64,000 nt of DNA from Rhodococcus sp040643435 (GTDB lineage: Bacteria > Actinomycetota > Actinomycetes > Mycobacteriales > Mycobacteriaceae), in contig NZ_JBEYUH010000006.1 in NCBI RefSeq assembly GCF_040643435.1, positions 124,001 through 188,000 of the forward strand. The letters are read 5' to 3'. Both the position numbers and the translations under genes were made by a program. Position 1 is the first letter of the stretch; each line of letters starts with the position of its first letter. The notes beneath the pieces were generated by a model. The model saw only the letters and a list, made by a program, of their open reading frames with translations. It did no database searches and had not been told where the DNA came from. This document shows, one piece after another, positions 1 to 8,255 of the stretch.

Positions 1-423
1 GAACTTCGAAGTGACCGATGCGACGAGATTTCCTGCGCTGTCCCGGATCTCGCAGATCGTAGACAGAATGTGGCCGCCGGCGCGTTCGATGACGTCCGTG
101 ATGGTCAGCGTGGTCGTGAGATCGTCACCGGCGACGATCGGCCGCCGGTACTCGACCTTCTCCGAGCCGTGCACCACTCGGTGCAGTTCGATACCGGTAC
201 CCGGCGTCTGTAGAAATTGCGTCACCGACGGGCTCTGGACGACCGTGGTGAAGGTCGCCGGAGCTACGACATCGGCGAATCCGGCGGCTCGGGATGCTTC
301 GACATCGAGGTGAATCGGGTCGCTCGCGCGAACGGCGCGCGCGAACTCCCGAACCTTCTCCCGGCCGACGAGATAGGGCGTCGGCGGGAAGGTGCGTCCG
401 GCGAGGTCGGGGTTGAGGGGCAC
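1..423 (-). CDS. MaoC/HadA-like hydroxyacyl dehydratase (3' end beyond the window)
   Basis: The visible 141 codons encode the N-terminal part of a hot-dog-fold dehydratase of the FAS1/HadA type, with a REKVREFARAV segment, a DPIH motif and VVAPATF. Such proteins hydrate or dehydrate beta-hydroxyacyl thioesters, usually paired with a MaoC partner subunit. The C-terminus lies beyond base 1. Two GTG codons stand in tandem at 426 and 423. I chose 423 because a TACGCT box lies exactly six bases upstream, which fits a leaderless transcript, and no ribosome site is visible. The next gene (516-1577) runs in the same direction but has its own promoter. The physiological substrate cannot be told from the sequence. 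Confidence 0.8.
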   Translation of the reverse strand, partial: MPLNPDLAGRTFPPTPYLVGREKVREFARAVRASDPIHLDVEASRAAGFADVVAPATFTTVVQSPSVTQFLQTPGTGIELHRVVHGSEKVEYRRPIVAGDDLTTTLTITDVIERAGGHILSTICEIRDSAGNLVASVTSKF

Positions 424-429
424 CACCGC

Positions 430-435
430 AGCGTA
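430..435 (-). promoter_or_regulatory. -10 box of a leaderless promoter for the HadA-like gene
   Basis: TACGCT read on the minus strand ends six bases before the GTG at 423. This matches the TANNNT-N6/7-start pattern of leaderless actinobacterial genes. No clear -35 element is seen. Confidence 0.45.
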
Positions 436-515
436 ACGGCGGACGGGCGGCTCTCGCGTCGTGTTCGTGATCTACACGCCGAATTCGATGCGGTCGTGCA
501 GAAGCCGTCTCGACC

Positions 516-1577
516 TCACGTGTTGCATCCTCTCGCCGCGACCTCCCATCGCTCCACCACCACGTTGCCGGAGACCGCCACCAGTTCGTTCGCGAGGTTC
601 ACGGCGTTGCACGCGTGGTTGGGAATCACCTGCACCCTGGCCCCGAGGTCCGGGCGGGTCGTCGGGTTCGGCCACTGCACTGTCGCGTGATGCTCCGACA
701 GTGCAGTGATCCGCGCGGCGGGTTCGCCGAGGATGCGTCCGTACCCCGTGGCCCAGGTGGCCCGGTCGGCGCCGAGAACCTTGGATCCGGCGTCCAGGAC
801 GACAGTCTCGTCTCGGGCCGAGACGACCGTGGCGAGCACCGTCAGGGCGATATCGGCTTCGGTCACGACTCCGAGTTCGAGCTGTTGGGCATCACCGAAG
901 ACGTACACACCCGGACGCAGTTCGGTTGCGGGGGTGGGTAGATCGACAAGCGCGGTGGGTGATGATCCGCCGCTGATCACGGCCGGCTCGATCCCCGCAG
1001 TGCGGAGTGAATCGGCAGCGGCGGTAAGGGCGTCGGCCTCGTCCCGGGCAGCACGGTGTGGACCGTCGGGCGCGTACGAGTGGCCGGGGAAGGTGAAGAC
1101 ACCTCTCACCTCGAGACCGGCGTCGTGGGCAGCCGACGCCACAGTTCCCGCCTGTTCGGGCCGAACTCCGGTGCGGTGATGCCCGCTGTCGATCTCGACG
1201 AGGACGCCGATCGCAGTGCCGGCATGTTCGACGAGTTGCCGAGCTCCGGACGGGGAGTCGATCCCGACGGTGAGGCGACAACGGTCGGCCAGAGTGCGCA
1301 GCCGGGCGCCGCGGGCTGCGTCCACCCACAGCGGATATGCCACGAACAGATCCTCGAATCCGGCTTCGGCGAAGACCTCGGCTTCGGAGACGGTCGCGAC
1401 CGTCAAGCCGCAGGCTCCCGCGTCGAGTTGGTGACGAGCGATCTCGAGGCACTTGTGCGTCTTCGCGTGCGGCCGCAGCGACAGGCTCCTCGACTGCGCC
1501 GACTGTGCCAGCCGCGCGATGTTGTGGTCGAGGACGTCGCGGTCGACGAGCAGTGCAGGGGTCGTGTCGAGCTCCAT
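516..1577 (-). CDS. D-threonine aldolase / D-serine dehydratase-like PLP enzyme
   Basis: A 353-residue protein of the DSD1/D-threonine-aldolase family, with an alanine-racemase-like N-terminal TIM barrel and a C-terminal beta domain. It opens with ELDTPALLVDRD-type residues. The PHAKTHK motif near residue 40 contains the lysine expected to bind pyridoxal phosphate. Near the C-terminus, NHACNAVNL supplies the His and Cys that bind the divalent metal in this family. The expected activity is metal-dependent deamination or retro-aldol cleavage of a D-beta-hydroxy amino acid; the two cannot be separated here. The start is ATG 1577, six bases after a TACGGT box, so probably leaderless. It lies divergent to a D-aminoacylase-like gene, which suggests a D-amino-acid-use module. 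Confidence 0.82.
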   Translation of the reverse strand: MELDTTPALLVDRDVLDHNIARLAQSAQSRSLSLRPHAKTHKCLEIARHQLDAGACGLTVATVSEAEVFAEAGFEDLFVAYPLWVDAARGARLRTLADRCRLTVGIDSPSGARQLVEHAGTAIGVLVEIDSGHHRTGVRPEQAGTVASAAHDAGLEVRGVFTFPGHSYAPDGPHRAARDEADALTAAADSLRTAGIEPAVISGGSSPTALVDLPTPATELRPGVYVFGDAQQLELGVVTEADIALTVLATVVSARDETVVLDAGSKVLGADRATWATGYGRILGEPAARITALSEHHATVQWPNPTTRPDLGARVQVIPNHACNAVNLANELVAVSGNVVVERWEVAARGCNT

Positions 1578-1583
1578 GGCCGA

Positions 1584-1589
1584 ACCGTA
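1584..1589 (-). promoter_or_regulatory. -10 box of a leaderless promoter for the DSD1-like gene
   Basis: TACGGT on the minus strand, six bases before ATG 1577. With the TACGCT box at 1699-1704 on the plus strand it defines the divergent promoter region at 1578-1710. Confidence 0.45.
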
Positions 1590-1698
1590 GACGGTCACGC
1601 ATCGCACGCGCACCATGCCCGCCGGAGCGATCGGAGGGGCTGTCCGAGTCCCCGAGCGCACGCCGAAATTTAGAGAGTGTGCAACCTCTTTTTCGTGC

Positions 1699-1704
1699 TA
1701 CGCT
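1699..1704 (+). promoter_or_regulatory. -10 box of a leaderless promoter for the amidohydrolase operon
   Basis: TACGCT ends six bases before ATG 1711, with no purine-rich ribosome site between them. This box decides the start codon chosen for the amidohydrolase gene. Confidence 0.5.
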
Positions 1705-1710
1705 CGCCCC

Positions 1711-3543
1711 ATGAGTGGCGTGGATCACAGTGATCGGGATTTCGATGTCGTCGTCCAGGGCGGGCTCTGGTTCGACGGGACGGGTGCACCCGGAGTCGTC
1801 CGCAATCTCGGAATACGCGACGGGGTGCTCGTCACCGCGACCCCCGAGGAACTCCCGGCAGGGCCGGAGACCGAGGTCGTCGACGCCCGCGGCCGCTGGG
1901 TGATGCCCGGCTTCGTCGACACCCACACCCATTACGACGCCGAGGTGCTCGTGGGTCCGGGCTTGCCCGAATCGGTGCGACACGGCGTGACCACCGTGCT
2001 CATGGGCAACTGTTCGATCTCGACGGTGTTCGTGCCGCCCGTCGATGCCGCCGACCTGTTCAGCCGCGTCGAAGCGCTCCCGCGCGAGCATGTGCTCACG
2101 GCACTGGAGAAGTCGAAGACCTGGACCACGCCACGCGAATACATCGACGCGTTGAACAAGCTGCCGCTCGGTCCGAACGTGACCGCCTTCGTCGGCCATT
2201 CGGATGTACGTGCCTCGGTGATGGGGCTCGGTCGCTCCACCGAATCTGCGAACCGGCCGACCCGCGCCGAACTCGCCGACATCGACGCGCGGGTCGAAGA
2301 CGCGCTCGACGCCGGATTTCTCGGTGTGTCGACCATGACGAACCCGTGGGACAAGATGGACGGCGACCGTTACCGCTCGCGCACGCTTCCGTCGACCCAC
2401 GCGTCGTGGTCGGAATTCCGTCGTCTCCACAAGATTCTGCGCCGACGGGGTCGCACCCTCCAGGCGGTGCCGAATCTGAACACCAAATACGACGTCGCGT
2501 TCTTCGCGCTCGCCAGCACCGGCATCGGACGCAAGCCGATGAAGGCGTCCGTGCTCGCGGCGGCCGACACCAAGGCCGAACGCTGGGTGAACCGCATCTT
2601 CGGTCCGATCGCGTTCGCCGCGAACCGGATCGGCAAGGGTTCCTTCCGTTGGCAGCACCTGCCCACGACGTTCGAGGTGTACTCCGACGGCATCGACCTC
2701 GTCGTCTTCGAGGAGTTCGGCTCGGGCCGTGCTGCTCTGCACTTACAGGACGAGATCGCCCGCAACGACCTGCTGCGCGACGAAGCGTACCGTCGCTGGT
2801 TCCGGCAGGACTTCGAGAAGAAGTTCTCGCCTCGTGTGTGGCACCGCGACTTCGACGACACCCGGATCGTCGAATGCCCCGACGCTTCGCTCGTCGGCCG
2901 CTCGATCGGCGACGTCGCGCGCGAGAGGAATCTGCACCCGGTCGACACCTTCCTCGACCTGGTCGTCGAGTACGGCCGGAAGTTCCGTTGGCACACCGTC
3001 ATCGCCAACGACCGGTCGAAGGTTGCGGACCGGCTCGTCCGTACACCCGGTATCACCGTCGGGTTCTCGGATGCCGGTGCCCATCTGCGGAACATGGCCT
3101 TCTACAACTTCGCTGTCTGCCTGCTCCGACGTGTCCACGAAGCCGAGAACGAGCGCAAGCCCTTCCTGACCTTGCCCGAGGCCGTCCGGAAGCTCACCGG
3201 CGAACTCGGCGACTTCTACGGGATCGACGCCGGATATCTACGGGTGGGCGATCGGGCCGACTTCGTCGTCGTCGACCCGGCCGGGCTGAACGAGGATGTC
3301 GACGCGTATCACGAGGCGCCGCTCGAGGAGTTCGGAGGACTGCGCCGGATGGTCAACCGCAACGATCGCGCGGTGACCGCGACGGCGGTCGCCGGCCGGG
3401 TGGTCTTCCGCGACGGCGAGTTCGTGCCCGGCTTCGGCCGGACCGTGGGTACGGGCAGGTTCCTGCGTGCCGGGATCGAGGAACGCGGACCCGCTCCGGC
3501 TCGTACGCCGGCACGTACGCCGGCAGGTGAGCCCGTCGCGTGA
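1711..3543 (+). CDS. Amidohydrolase of the N-acyl-D-amino-acid deacylase type
   Basis: A 610-residue metal-dependent amidohydrolase resembling D-aminoacylases. FVDTHTHYDAEV near residue 70 gives the His-x-His metal ligands. GNCS near residue 97 corresponds to the metal-ligand Cys region of D-aminoacylases, and GFSDAGAHLRNM near 455 carries the conserved Asp of the barrel. A C-terminal VGDRADFVVVDP segment is typical of the composite beta-sandwich. The likely reaction is hydrolysis of N-acyl-D-amino acids or a related cyclic amide; the substrate is not determinable. It is the first gene of a run whose members overlap by 4 bp (TetR) and then 11 bp (hydrolase), so co-transcription is likely. Confidence 0.82.
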   Translation: MSGVDHSDRDFDVVVQGGLWFDGTGAPGVVRNLGIRDGVLVTATPEELPAGPETEVVDARGRWVMPGFVDTHTHYDAEVLVGPGLPESVRHGVTTVLMGNCSISTVFVPPVDAADLFSRVEALPREHVLTALEKSKTWTTPREYIDALNKLPLGPNVTAFVGHSDVRASVMGLGRSTESANRPTRAELADIDARVEDALDAGFLGVSTMTNPWDKMDGDRYRSRTLPSTHASWSEFRRLHKILRRRGRTLQAVPNLNTKYDVAFFALASTGIGRKPMKASVLAAADTKAERWVNRIFGPIAFAANRIGKGSFRWQHLPTTFEVYSDGIDLVVFEEFGSGRAALHLQDEIARNDLLRDEAYRRWFRQDFEKKFSPRVWHRDFDDTRIVECPDASLVGRSIGDVARERNLHPVDTFLDLVVEYGRKFRWHTVIANDRSKVADRLVRTPGITVGFSDAGAHLRNMAFYNFAVCLLRRVHEAENERKPFLTLPEAVRKLTGELGDFYGIDAGYLRVGDRADFVVVDPAGLNEDVDAYHEAPLEEFGGLRRMVNRNDRAVTATAVAGRVVFRDGEFVPGFGRTVGTGRFLRAGIEERGPAPARTPARTPAGEPVA

Positions 3544-4181
3544 GCGCGCCCGCGGCACGTCGCACCCAGCAGGAGCGTAGGGAAGAGACGATCGGCCGTA
3601 TCCTCGACGCGACCATCACCTCCCTCGCCGAGCTCGGCTACACCGCGACCACGATCGGCGAGGTGTGCCGCCGCTCGGGAGTCTCGTCCGGCGGGGTGTT
3701 CAGGCACTTCCCGACGCGACTCGAGCTGATGATCGCGGCCGCCGACGCCGTACGTGAACGGCAGTTCGCGAACTTCGAAGTGGGACTTGCGGCGCTGGGT
3801 GAGGACCGGGAGGACGTCGGCGAGTCGCTGCGGGTCTGCCTCGAGCTGTTGCGTACCGCCTGCCGGGCACCGATGAACGCCGCCTGGTACGAACTGCTCG
3901 GCGCGGCGCGCACCGATCCGGTCCTGCGCGAACACCTCGTGCCGATGGCGGAGCGGTACCACGCCCAGATCGTGGAGTTCGGGAGGTCGCTGCCGGTCGC
4001 GACCCGGTTTCCGCCCGAGATCTTCGACAACGTTCTGCTCTCGCTCGTCCACATGTTCGACGGTGAAGCGCTGTCGTGGACAGTGCATCCGCAGCCCGAA
4101 CTCGAGGTACAGCGGATCGAAGTGGTGGCCCGGATGTTGTTCGGCGTCACATCTGACATAAGTTCGAGTAATGAGCACTGA
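3540..4181 (+). CDS. TetR family transcriptional regulator
   Basis: A 213-residue TetR-type repressor. The N-terminal helix-turn-helix at about residues 12-60 reads ILDATITSLAELGY...TIGEVCRRSGVSSGGVFRHF, the classic TetR_N pattern; the C-terminal ligand domain is not assignable. The GTG start overlaps the TGA of the upstream amidohydrolase (GTGA), and the gene overlaps the downstream hydrolase by 11 bases. It sits inside the operon, so it may regulate the promoter at 1699-1710 and respond to the pathway substrate. I saw no obvious operator palindrome there beyond a weak AGAG/CTCT repeat around 1672-1690. Confidence 0.88.
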   Translation: MSAPAARRTQQERREETIGRILDATITSLAELGYTATTIGEVCRRSGVSSGGVFRHFPTRLELMIAAADAVRERQFANFEVGLAALGEDREDVGESLRVCLELLRTACRAPMNAAWYELLGAARTDPVLREHLVPMAERYHAQIVEFGRSLPVATRFPPEIFDNVLLSLVHMFDGEALSWTVHPQPELEVQRIEVVARMLFGVTSDISSSNEH

Positions 4182-5043
4182 CGGGTCTGCTCCCAGGTGG
4201 TTCGTAGACGCACTCGCCGCGCCGGTCGAGACCGGGAAGGTAGAGGTGGCGGGCGCGACCATCGCCTACCGGGCGTGGGGTGAGGCCGGCGCGGAAGGCG
4301 TCGTCCTCATCCACGGAGGTATGGCGCACTCGGGCTGGTGGGACCACATCGGTCCGCAGATCGCAGTCGGTCGCCGTGTGGTCGCGCTCGACCTGAGCGG
4401 TCACGGCGACAGCGACCATCGCGAGCATTACACCCTGGACGCCTGGTCCGAGGAGGTTCTGGCTTCGGCCGAAGCCGGCGGTATCAGTGGCCCGCCCATC
4501 CTCATCGGCCACAGCATGGGCGGCATCGTGGCGTTCGCGGCGTCGCATCTGTACGGCGACAAACTTGCCGGCGTGGTGATCATCGACTCTCCGGTTCGCG
4601 ACATGACACCCGAGGAAGTCGAACTGCGTGCGAAGGCCGTCGCGAACGCCGGACCGCCGAAGGTATATCCCTCGGTAGAGGCAGCCGTTGCTCGATTCCG
4701 GCTCGTACCGCCGCAGGACGACGCGGAACCCTACGTGCTCGAACACATTGCGCGCGGGGCGCTGAAACAGGTGAGCGGGGGATGGTCGTGGAAATTCGAC
4801 AATATGCGCATGGGACGCGAAGGACGCCGTAGCCTCGAGGTGATGAGTCCGGGATGTCCTGTTGCGTACTTCCGCTGCGAACGCGGCATCATCGACGATG
4901 CGCTGTTCGAGCGGATCGCCGACACTCTGGGGCCGGATGCGCTTCTGATCGAACTTCCGTCCTCGGGCCATCATCCGATGATCGATCAACCGCTTGCCGT
5001 CGTCGCTGCAGCGCGCACGCTGCTGGGAGCCTGGGGGAAATAG
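4171..5043 (+). CDS. Alpha/beta hydrolase
   Basis: A 290-residue alpha/beta-fold hydrolase. VVLIHGGMAHSGWW near residue 45 is the oxyanion-hole HGG motif, GHSMGG near 112 is the nucleophile elbow with the catalytic Ser, and SSGHHPMIDQP near the C-terminus carries the catalytic His. No signal peptide is seen. The ATG lies 11 bases inside the preceding TetR gene, so translation is probably coupled. Family members act on esters, epoxides, amides or C-C bonds; the neighbours (amidohydrolase, TetR, Ddn-like protein) do not settle the substrate. Confidence 0.85.
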   Translation: MSTDGSAPRWFVDALAAPVETGKVEVAGATIAYRAWGEAGAEGVVLIHGGMAHSGWWDHIGPQIAVGRRVVALDLSGHGDSDHREHYTLDAWSEEVLASAEAGGISGPPILIGHSMGGIVAFAASHLYGDKLAGVVIIDSPVRDMTPEEVELRAKAVANAGPPKVYPSVEAAVARFRLVPPQDDAEPYVLEHIARGALKQVSGGWSWKFDNMRMGREGRRSLEVMSPGCPVAYFRCERGIIDDALFERIADTLGPDALLIELPSSGHHPMIDQPLAVVAAARTLLGAWGK

Positions 5044-5047
5044 ACGC

Positions 5048-5521
5048 ATGAATCTGCTCCGGCCGGTCGCTGTCCGTATCGGAGCATTGCCGTGGCTGCC
5101 ACGGTATTCGCGCCCGATCATCGCAGTGGACAAGGCCATCCAGCTCGTCACGCGCGGCAAACTGACCTTGCTGGCGCTCGCGAGGCTTCCCTCTCTCGTA
5201 CTCACCGTGAAAGGCCGCAAGACCGGCGAGCCCCGGTCCACGCCGCTGCTGTGTGTGCCGCACGACGGGGGATGGCTTGTGGTGGGGTCGAACTGGGGCC
5301 ACCCGAAACCGCCGTCGTGGGCCGTCAACCTGCGCTCGGCCGACCGCGCCGAGGTCCTCTACGACGGGTCGGCTCATACGGTGTCGGTGCGGGTCGTGGA
5401 GGGTGAGGAGCGTGAGCGAATGTGGCAGGTCCTGCTGCGGACGTGGCCCAACTACGCGCTCTACGCCCAGCGCACCGACCGTGAGCTCCCCGTATTCGTG
5501 CTGACGCCCTTCGACTCCTGA
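5048..5521 (+). CDS. Nitroreductase / deazaflavin-dependent oxidoreductase family protein
   Basis: A 157-residue protein of the Ddn-like split-barrel family, recognised by LVLTVKGRKTGEPRSTPLLCV, GWLVVGSNWGHPKPPSWAVNL and LPVFVLTP. Actinobacterial members bind coenzyme F420 and reduce quinones or nitro compounds, or act as hydride-transfer partners. It starts 4 bases after the upstream hydrolase stop and ends the 1711-5521 run. Its TGA abuts the stop codon of the convergent permease gene to form TGATCA, so there is no intergenic space at all on that side. Confidence 0.83.
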   Translation: MNLLRPVAVRIGALPWLPRYSRPIIAVDKAIQLVTRGKLTLLALARLPSLVLTVKGRKTGEPRSTPLLCVPHDGGWLVVGSNWGHPKPPSWAVNLRSADRAEVLYDGSAHTVSVRVVEGEERERMWQVLLRTWPNYALYAQRTDRELPVFVLTPFDS

Positions 5522-6349
5522 TCAGGGGCCGAGGGGCCGGTCGGCTTCCTCCACGCTCACCGCTTTGCGACGTTCGCGCAGCAGATGCCGAGCCGCCCAG
5601 TCGAGCCAGAAACCGAGGAAGCCGATCACGACGATGACAGCCATCACCTGGTCGTAGGAGAGCTGATCGCGGGCGTTGAGGATCTGATAGCCGAGACCGG
5701 AACGCACACCCAGCATCTCGGCGGGGACGAGCACGACCCACGCGATACCGAGACCGACCCGCAGACCCGTCTGCACCTGCGCACGGATTGCCGGCAGCAC
5801 GACGGTGGTGAGTATTTCCAGGCGGGTCGCGCCGAAGGAGCGTGCCACCATCAGGTAACCCTGGTCGATGCCGTGCACACCGGCAGCGGTGTTGATGACG
5901 ATCGGCCATATCGCCGCCGCGGCGATCAGGAAGAACACCGGCTGGTGTCCGATGCCGAACAGTGCCACTGCGATCGGAGCCCAGGAAAGGGGCGAGATCA
6001 TCCGCAGGAACTGCATGACGGGCATCGTCGCGCGTTCGACAAGCGGGTTGAGGCCGATCAGCAACCCGAGCGGGATGCCGAGAGTCGCGGCGATCAACAA
6101 CCCCACCAGCAACCGCCACAGGCTCGCAAGGGTGTCGGGTAGCAGCACGCCGCGCGCGAACAGGTCGACGATCGCCGGGAAGACGTACTGCGGGGCGAAA
6201 TCCCGCACGAGCGAATCCGGAGCGACGAGCACGGTCGTGACGAGCCACCACAAGGCGACGGCGATGACGATGGCGACGGCCTGAGGGACGAACGGCAGGC
6301 GCACGCCGGTGCGGGCCGGAGCGGGAGCCGTGCTGGTCGGGGCGCTCAC
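5522..6349 (-). CDS. ABC transporter permease of the SsuC/TauC type
   Basis: A 275-residue inner-membrane permease with about six hydrophobic helices. The binding-protein-dependent transport signature lies in the stretch around YLMVARSFGATRLEILTTVVLPA, where the EAA-like loop contacts the ATPase. It is most like permeases for aliphatic sulfonates, taurine, nitrate or thiamine precursors. The GTG start overlaps the TGA of the binding-protein gene (GTGA). It is the last gene of the five-gene minus-strand operon and forms one transporter with the next two genes. Confidence 0.88.
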   Translation of the reverse strand: MSAPTSTAPAPARTGVRLPFVPQAVAIVIAVALWWLVTTVLVAPDSLVRDFAPQYVFPAIVDLFARGVLLPDTLASLWRLLVGLLIAATLGIPLGLLIGLNPLVERATMPVMQFLRMISPLSWAPIAVALFGIGHQPVFFLIAAAAIWPIVINTAAGVHGIDQGYLMVARSFGATRLEILTTVVLPAIRAQVQTGLRVGLGIAWVVLVPAEMLGVRSGLGYQILNARDQLSYDQVMAVIVVIGFLGFWLDWAARHLLRERRKAVSVEEADRPLGP

Positions 6350-7518
6350 GAGGGATCGACCTCCTCTGTGCGGGTGAGATCGGTGGGCAGGCCGAAGGCG
6401 TCGGTGCCGTCGACACGAGTGAGGGACGTGCGGACGAACCGGTCGTCGACGAGATCGTCGTGCACGGTCGCCGGATCGAGGCGCGACAGAAATCGCGTGT
6501 CGCCGTCGACGACGGTGTCGTGCATCGCCTCGATCAGTGCCGCGGTGAAACTCGGGAACGGAAACGGCTGATAACCGATGCGCTGAGGTTGCCACTGCGG
6601 GTGCACCGTTCCGGCCTCGCGGCCCGGATAGGTGAGTGCTTTCGTGATGGCGGGCAGCGGCTGCGGCAGATAGCCGGAGGACAGCAACCCGGCGGCAGCC
6701 TGGCGGTCGGCGCCGATCTGCAGTTGGGCGGCGACAACCGAGTCGGTGAGAGCCTGCACGGCCACCGGATCGCGTGCGATCAGTTCCTCGTGAACGAGCA
6801 GTGCACAGCACGCATGGTCGCGCCAGACGTCGCCGAGGAACCGGTGGATCCGCCCGACCCCGCGGACTTCCGCAGCGGCATTGAACGGATCGGCCACCGT
6901 GAAACCGGCGATCGAACCGTTTGCCAGGGCCGGAATCATGTCGGACGGCCCCATCACGACGAGCCCGACCGTGCGGGCGGACTTCGACGGCGCCTCCCGC
7001 ACGACCGGTGTCAGCCCGCGGGCACGCAGCAGTTGCTGCAGCGCGATGTTGTGGATCGACCACCAGAACGGGATCGCCACCTGCTGCCCGGCGAGGTCGT
7101 CGAGGTCGGTGATGTGCGGTGCGACCGTCAACGCCGAACCGTTGGTGTGGTTCCAGCCGAGGATGCGCACGGAACTGCCCAGGCTGTAACGCAACTGGAC
7201 GGCCATGGGCATGAGCAGATGCACGACGTCGACGCGGCGGCTGACGAAGGCCTCGGCGAGCGACGCCCAGCTACGGAAGAGCACCGGCTCGGCCGGATCG
7301 ACCACACCGGACGGGTACAGACCCGATCCGTGCGCGACGAGCAACGGCGCGGCGTCGGTGATGGGCAGATAACCGATGCGCAACCGTCCCGTCCGATTGG
7401 TGCGATCGGCGGTGGCGGTACGCGCGAGATCGACCACTCCGGCGACACCGCCCGCAGCCGCGAGACCCAGTGCGCCGCGCATCAAGGTACGGCGGCCGAA
7501 CAGACCCGGTTCGGTCAT
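6346..7518 (-). CDS. ABC transporter substrate-binding protein (SsuA/TauA/NMT1-like), probable Tat export
   Basis: A 390-residue periplasmic-type binding protein. The N-terminus has a twin-arginine motif (GRRTLMRG) followed by a hydrophobic Ala/Gly stretch, so export by Tat is likely. I see no lipobox Cys, so it is unclear how it would stay at the cell surface. The mature part begins RLRIGYLPITDAAPLLVA, the usual start of the NMT1/SsuA fold. ATG 7518 overlaps the ATPase stop (ATGA), and its own stop overlaps the permease start. The ligand is unknown. The neighbouring flavoenzyme fits a sulfur- or nitrogen-scavenging role. Confidence 0.82.
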   Translation of the reverse strand: MTEPGLFGRRTLMRGALGLAAAGGVAGVVDLARTATADRTNRTGRLRIGYLPITDAAPLLVAHGSGLYPSGVVDPAEPVLFRSWASLAEAFVSRRVDVVHLLMPMAVQLRYSLGSSVRILGWNHTNGSALTVAPHITDLDDLAGQQVAIPFWWSIHNIALQQLLRARGLTPVVREAPSKSARTVGLVVMGPSDMIPALANGSIAGFTVADPFNAAAEVRGVGRIHRFLGDVWRDHACCALLVHEELIARDPVAVQALTDSVVAAQLQIGADRQAAAGLLSSGYLPQPLPAITKALTYPGREAGTVHPQWQPQRIGYQPFPFPSFTAALIEAMHDTVVDGDTRFLSRLDPATVHDDLVDDRFVRTSLTRVDGTDAFGLPTDLTRTEEVDPS

Positions 7519-8255
7519 GTCGCGGACAAGGAGGAGTCGCGGTAGTGCGCCAGGATCTCCGTGCGCAGGGTGTCGCGCTCGACCACCGACGTGTCGCCGA
7601 GAGACCACTCGTGCCGAACGACACCGTTGTGCCCGAACAACGCGATGCGGTCGGCCAGCTCGAGGGCTTCGTCGATGTCGTGCGTGACGAGGACCGTCGT
7701 GAACCCGAGATCGCGCGCGAGTTCCCCGAGCCACGCACGCAGGTCGGAACGGGTGGCCGGGTCGAGAGCGCTGAACGGCTCGTCGAGCAGCAGCAGCCGC
7801 GGACGCACCGCCACCGCGCGGATCACCGCGATGCGCTGCGCCTGCCCTCCGGACAACTGGTCGGGGTAGTAGCCGGCGAGCGCGGAGAGTCCGAATCGCT
7901 CGAGGAGCGAGTCGGCGTAGGCGCTGTCGAACCGCTCCCGATGCGCTGCGAAACGTCCACCGAAGGCTATGTTCTGGCGAACCGTCAGCCACGGCATCAG
8001 GAACGGTTGCTGGAAGACCATTCCGGTGTGCGGACGGTTGTCGCCCTCGGTGTCGGGCCAATCGACGGAGCCCCGGTCGAGATGATCGAGGCCTGCGACG
8101 ATCCGGAGCAGCGTCGACTTGCCGCTACCACTGCTGCCGAGGACCACGAGGAACTCGCCGGTCGCGATGTCGAGGTCCACGCCCTGCAGGACGGGCGCCT
8201 TGCGTCCGGTGAAGCTCTTGTATCCGTTGGTTATTCGTACTGCGACAGTTCCCAC
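7515..8255 (-). CDS. ABC transporter ATP-binding protein of the SsuB/TauB type
   Basis: A 246-residue ATPase with a Walker A motif GSSGSGKST near residue 41, a Q-loop (VFQQPFLMPWLTV), the signature LSGGQAQR near 134, Walker B LLLLDEPFSALD and the switch His in VLVTHD. The sequence is closest to nitrate/sulfonate/taurine importer ATPases. It overlaps the upstream flavoenzyme gene by 25 bases and the binding-protein gene by 4, so the operon is translationally coupled. Confidence 0.9.
   Translation of the reverse strand: MGTVAVRITNGYKSFTGRKAPVLQGVDLDIATGEFLVVLGSSGSGKSTLLRIVAGLDHLDRGSVDWPDTEGDNRPHTGMVFQQPFLMPWLTVRQNIAFGGRFAAHRERFDSAYADSLLERFGLSALAGYYPDQLSGGQAQRIAVIRAVAVRPRLLLLDEPFSALDPATRSDLRAWLGELARDLGFTTVLVTHDIDEALELADRIALFGHNGVVRHEWSLGDTSVVERDTLRTEILAHYRDSSLSAT

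Noticed and set aside
6346..8061. A longer N-terminus for the Tat-type binding protein reaching to 8061
   Set aside because: The extension runs through the ATPase gene in another frame and is Arg-rich noise. ATG 7518 gives a proper signal peptide.
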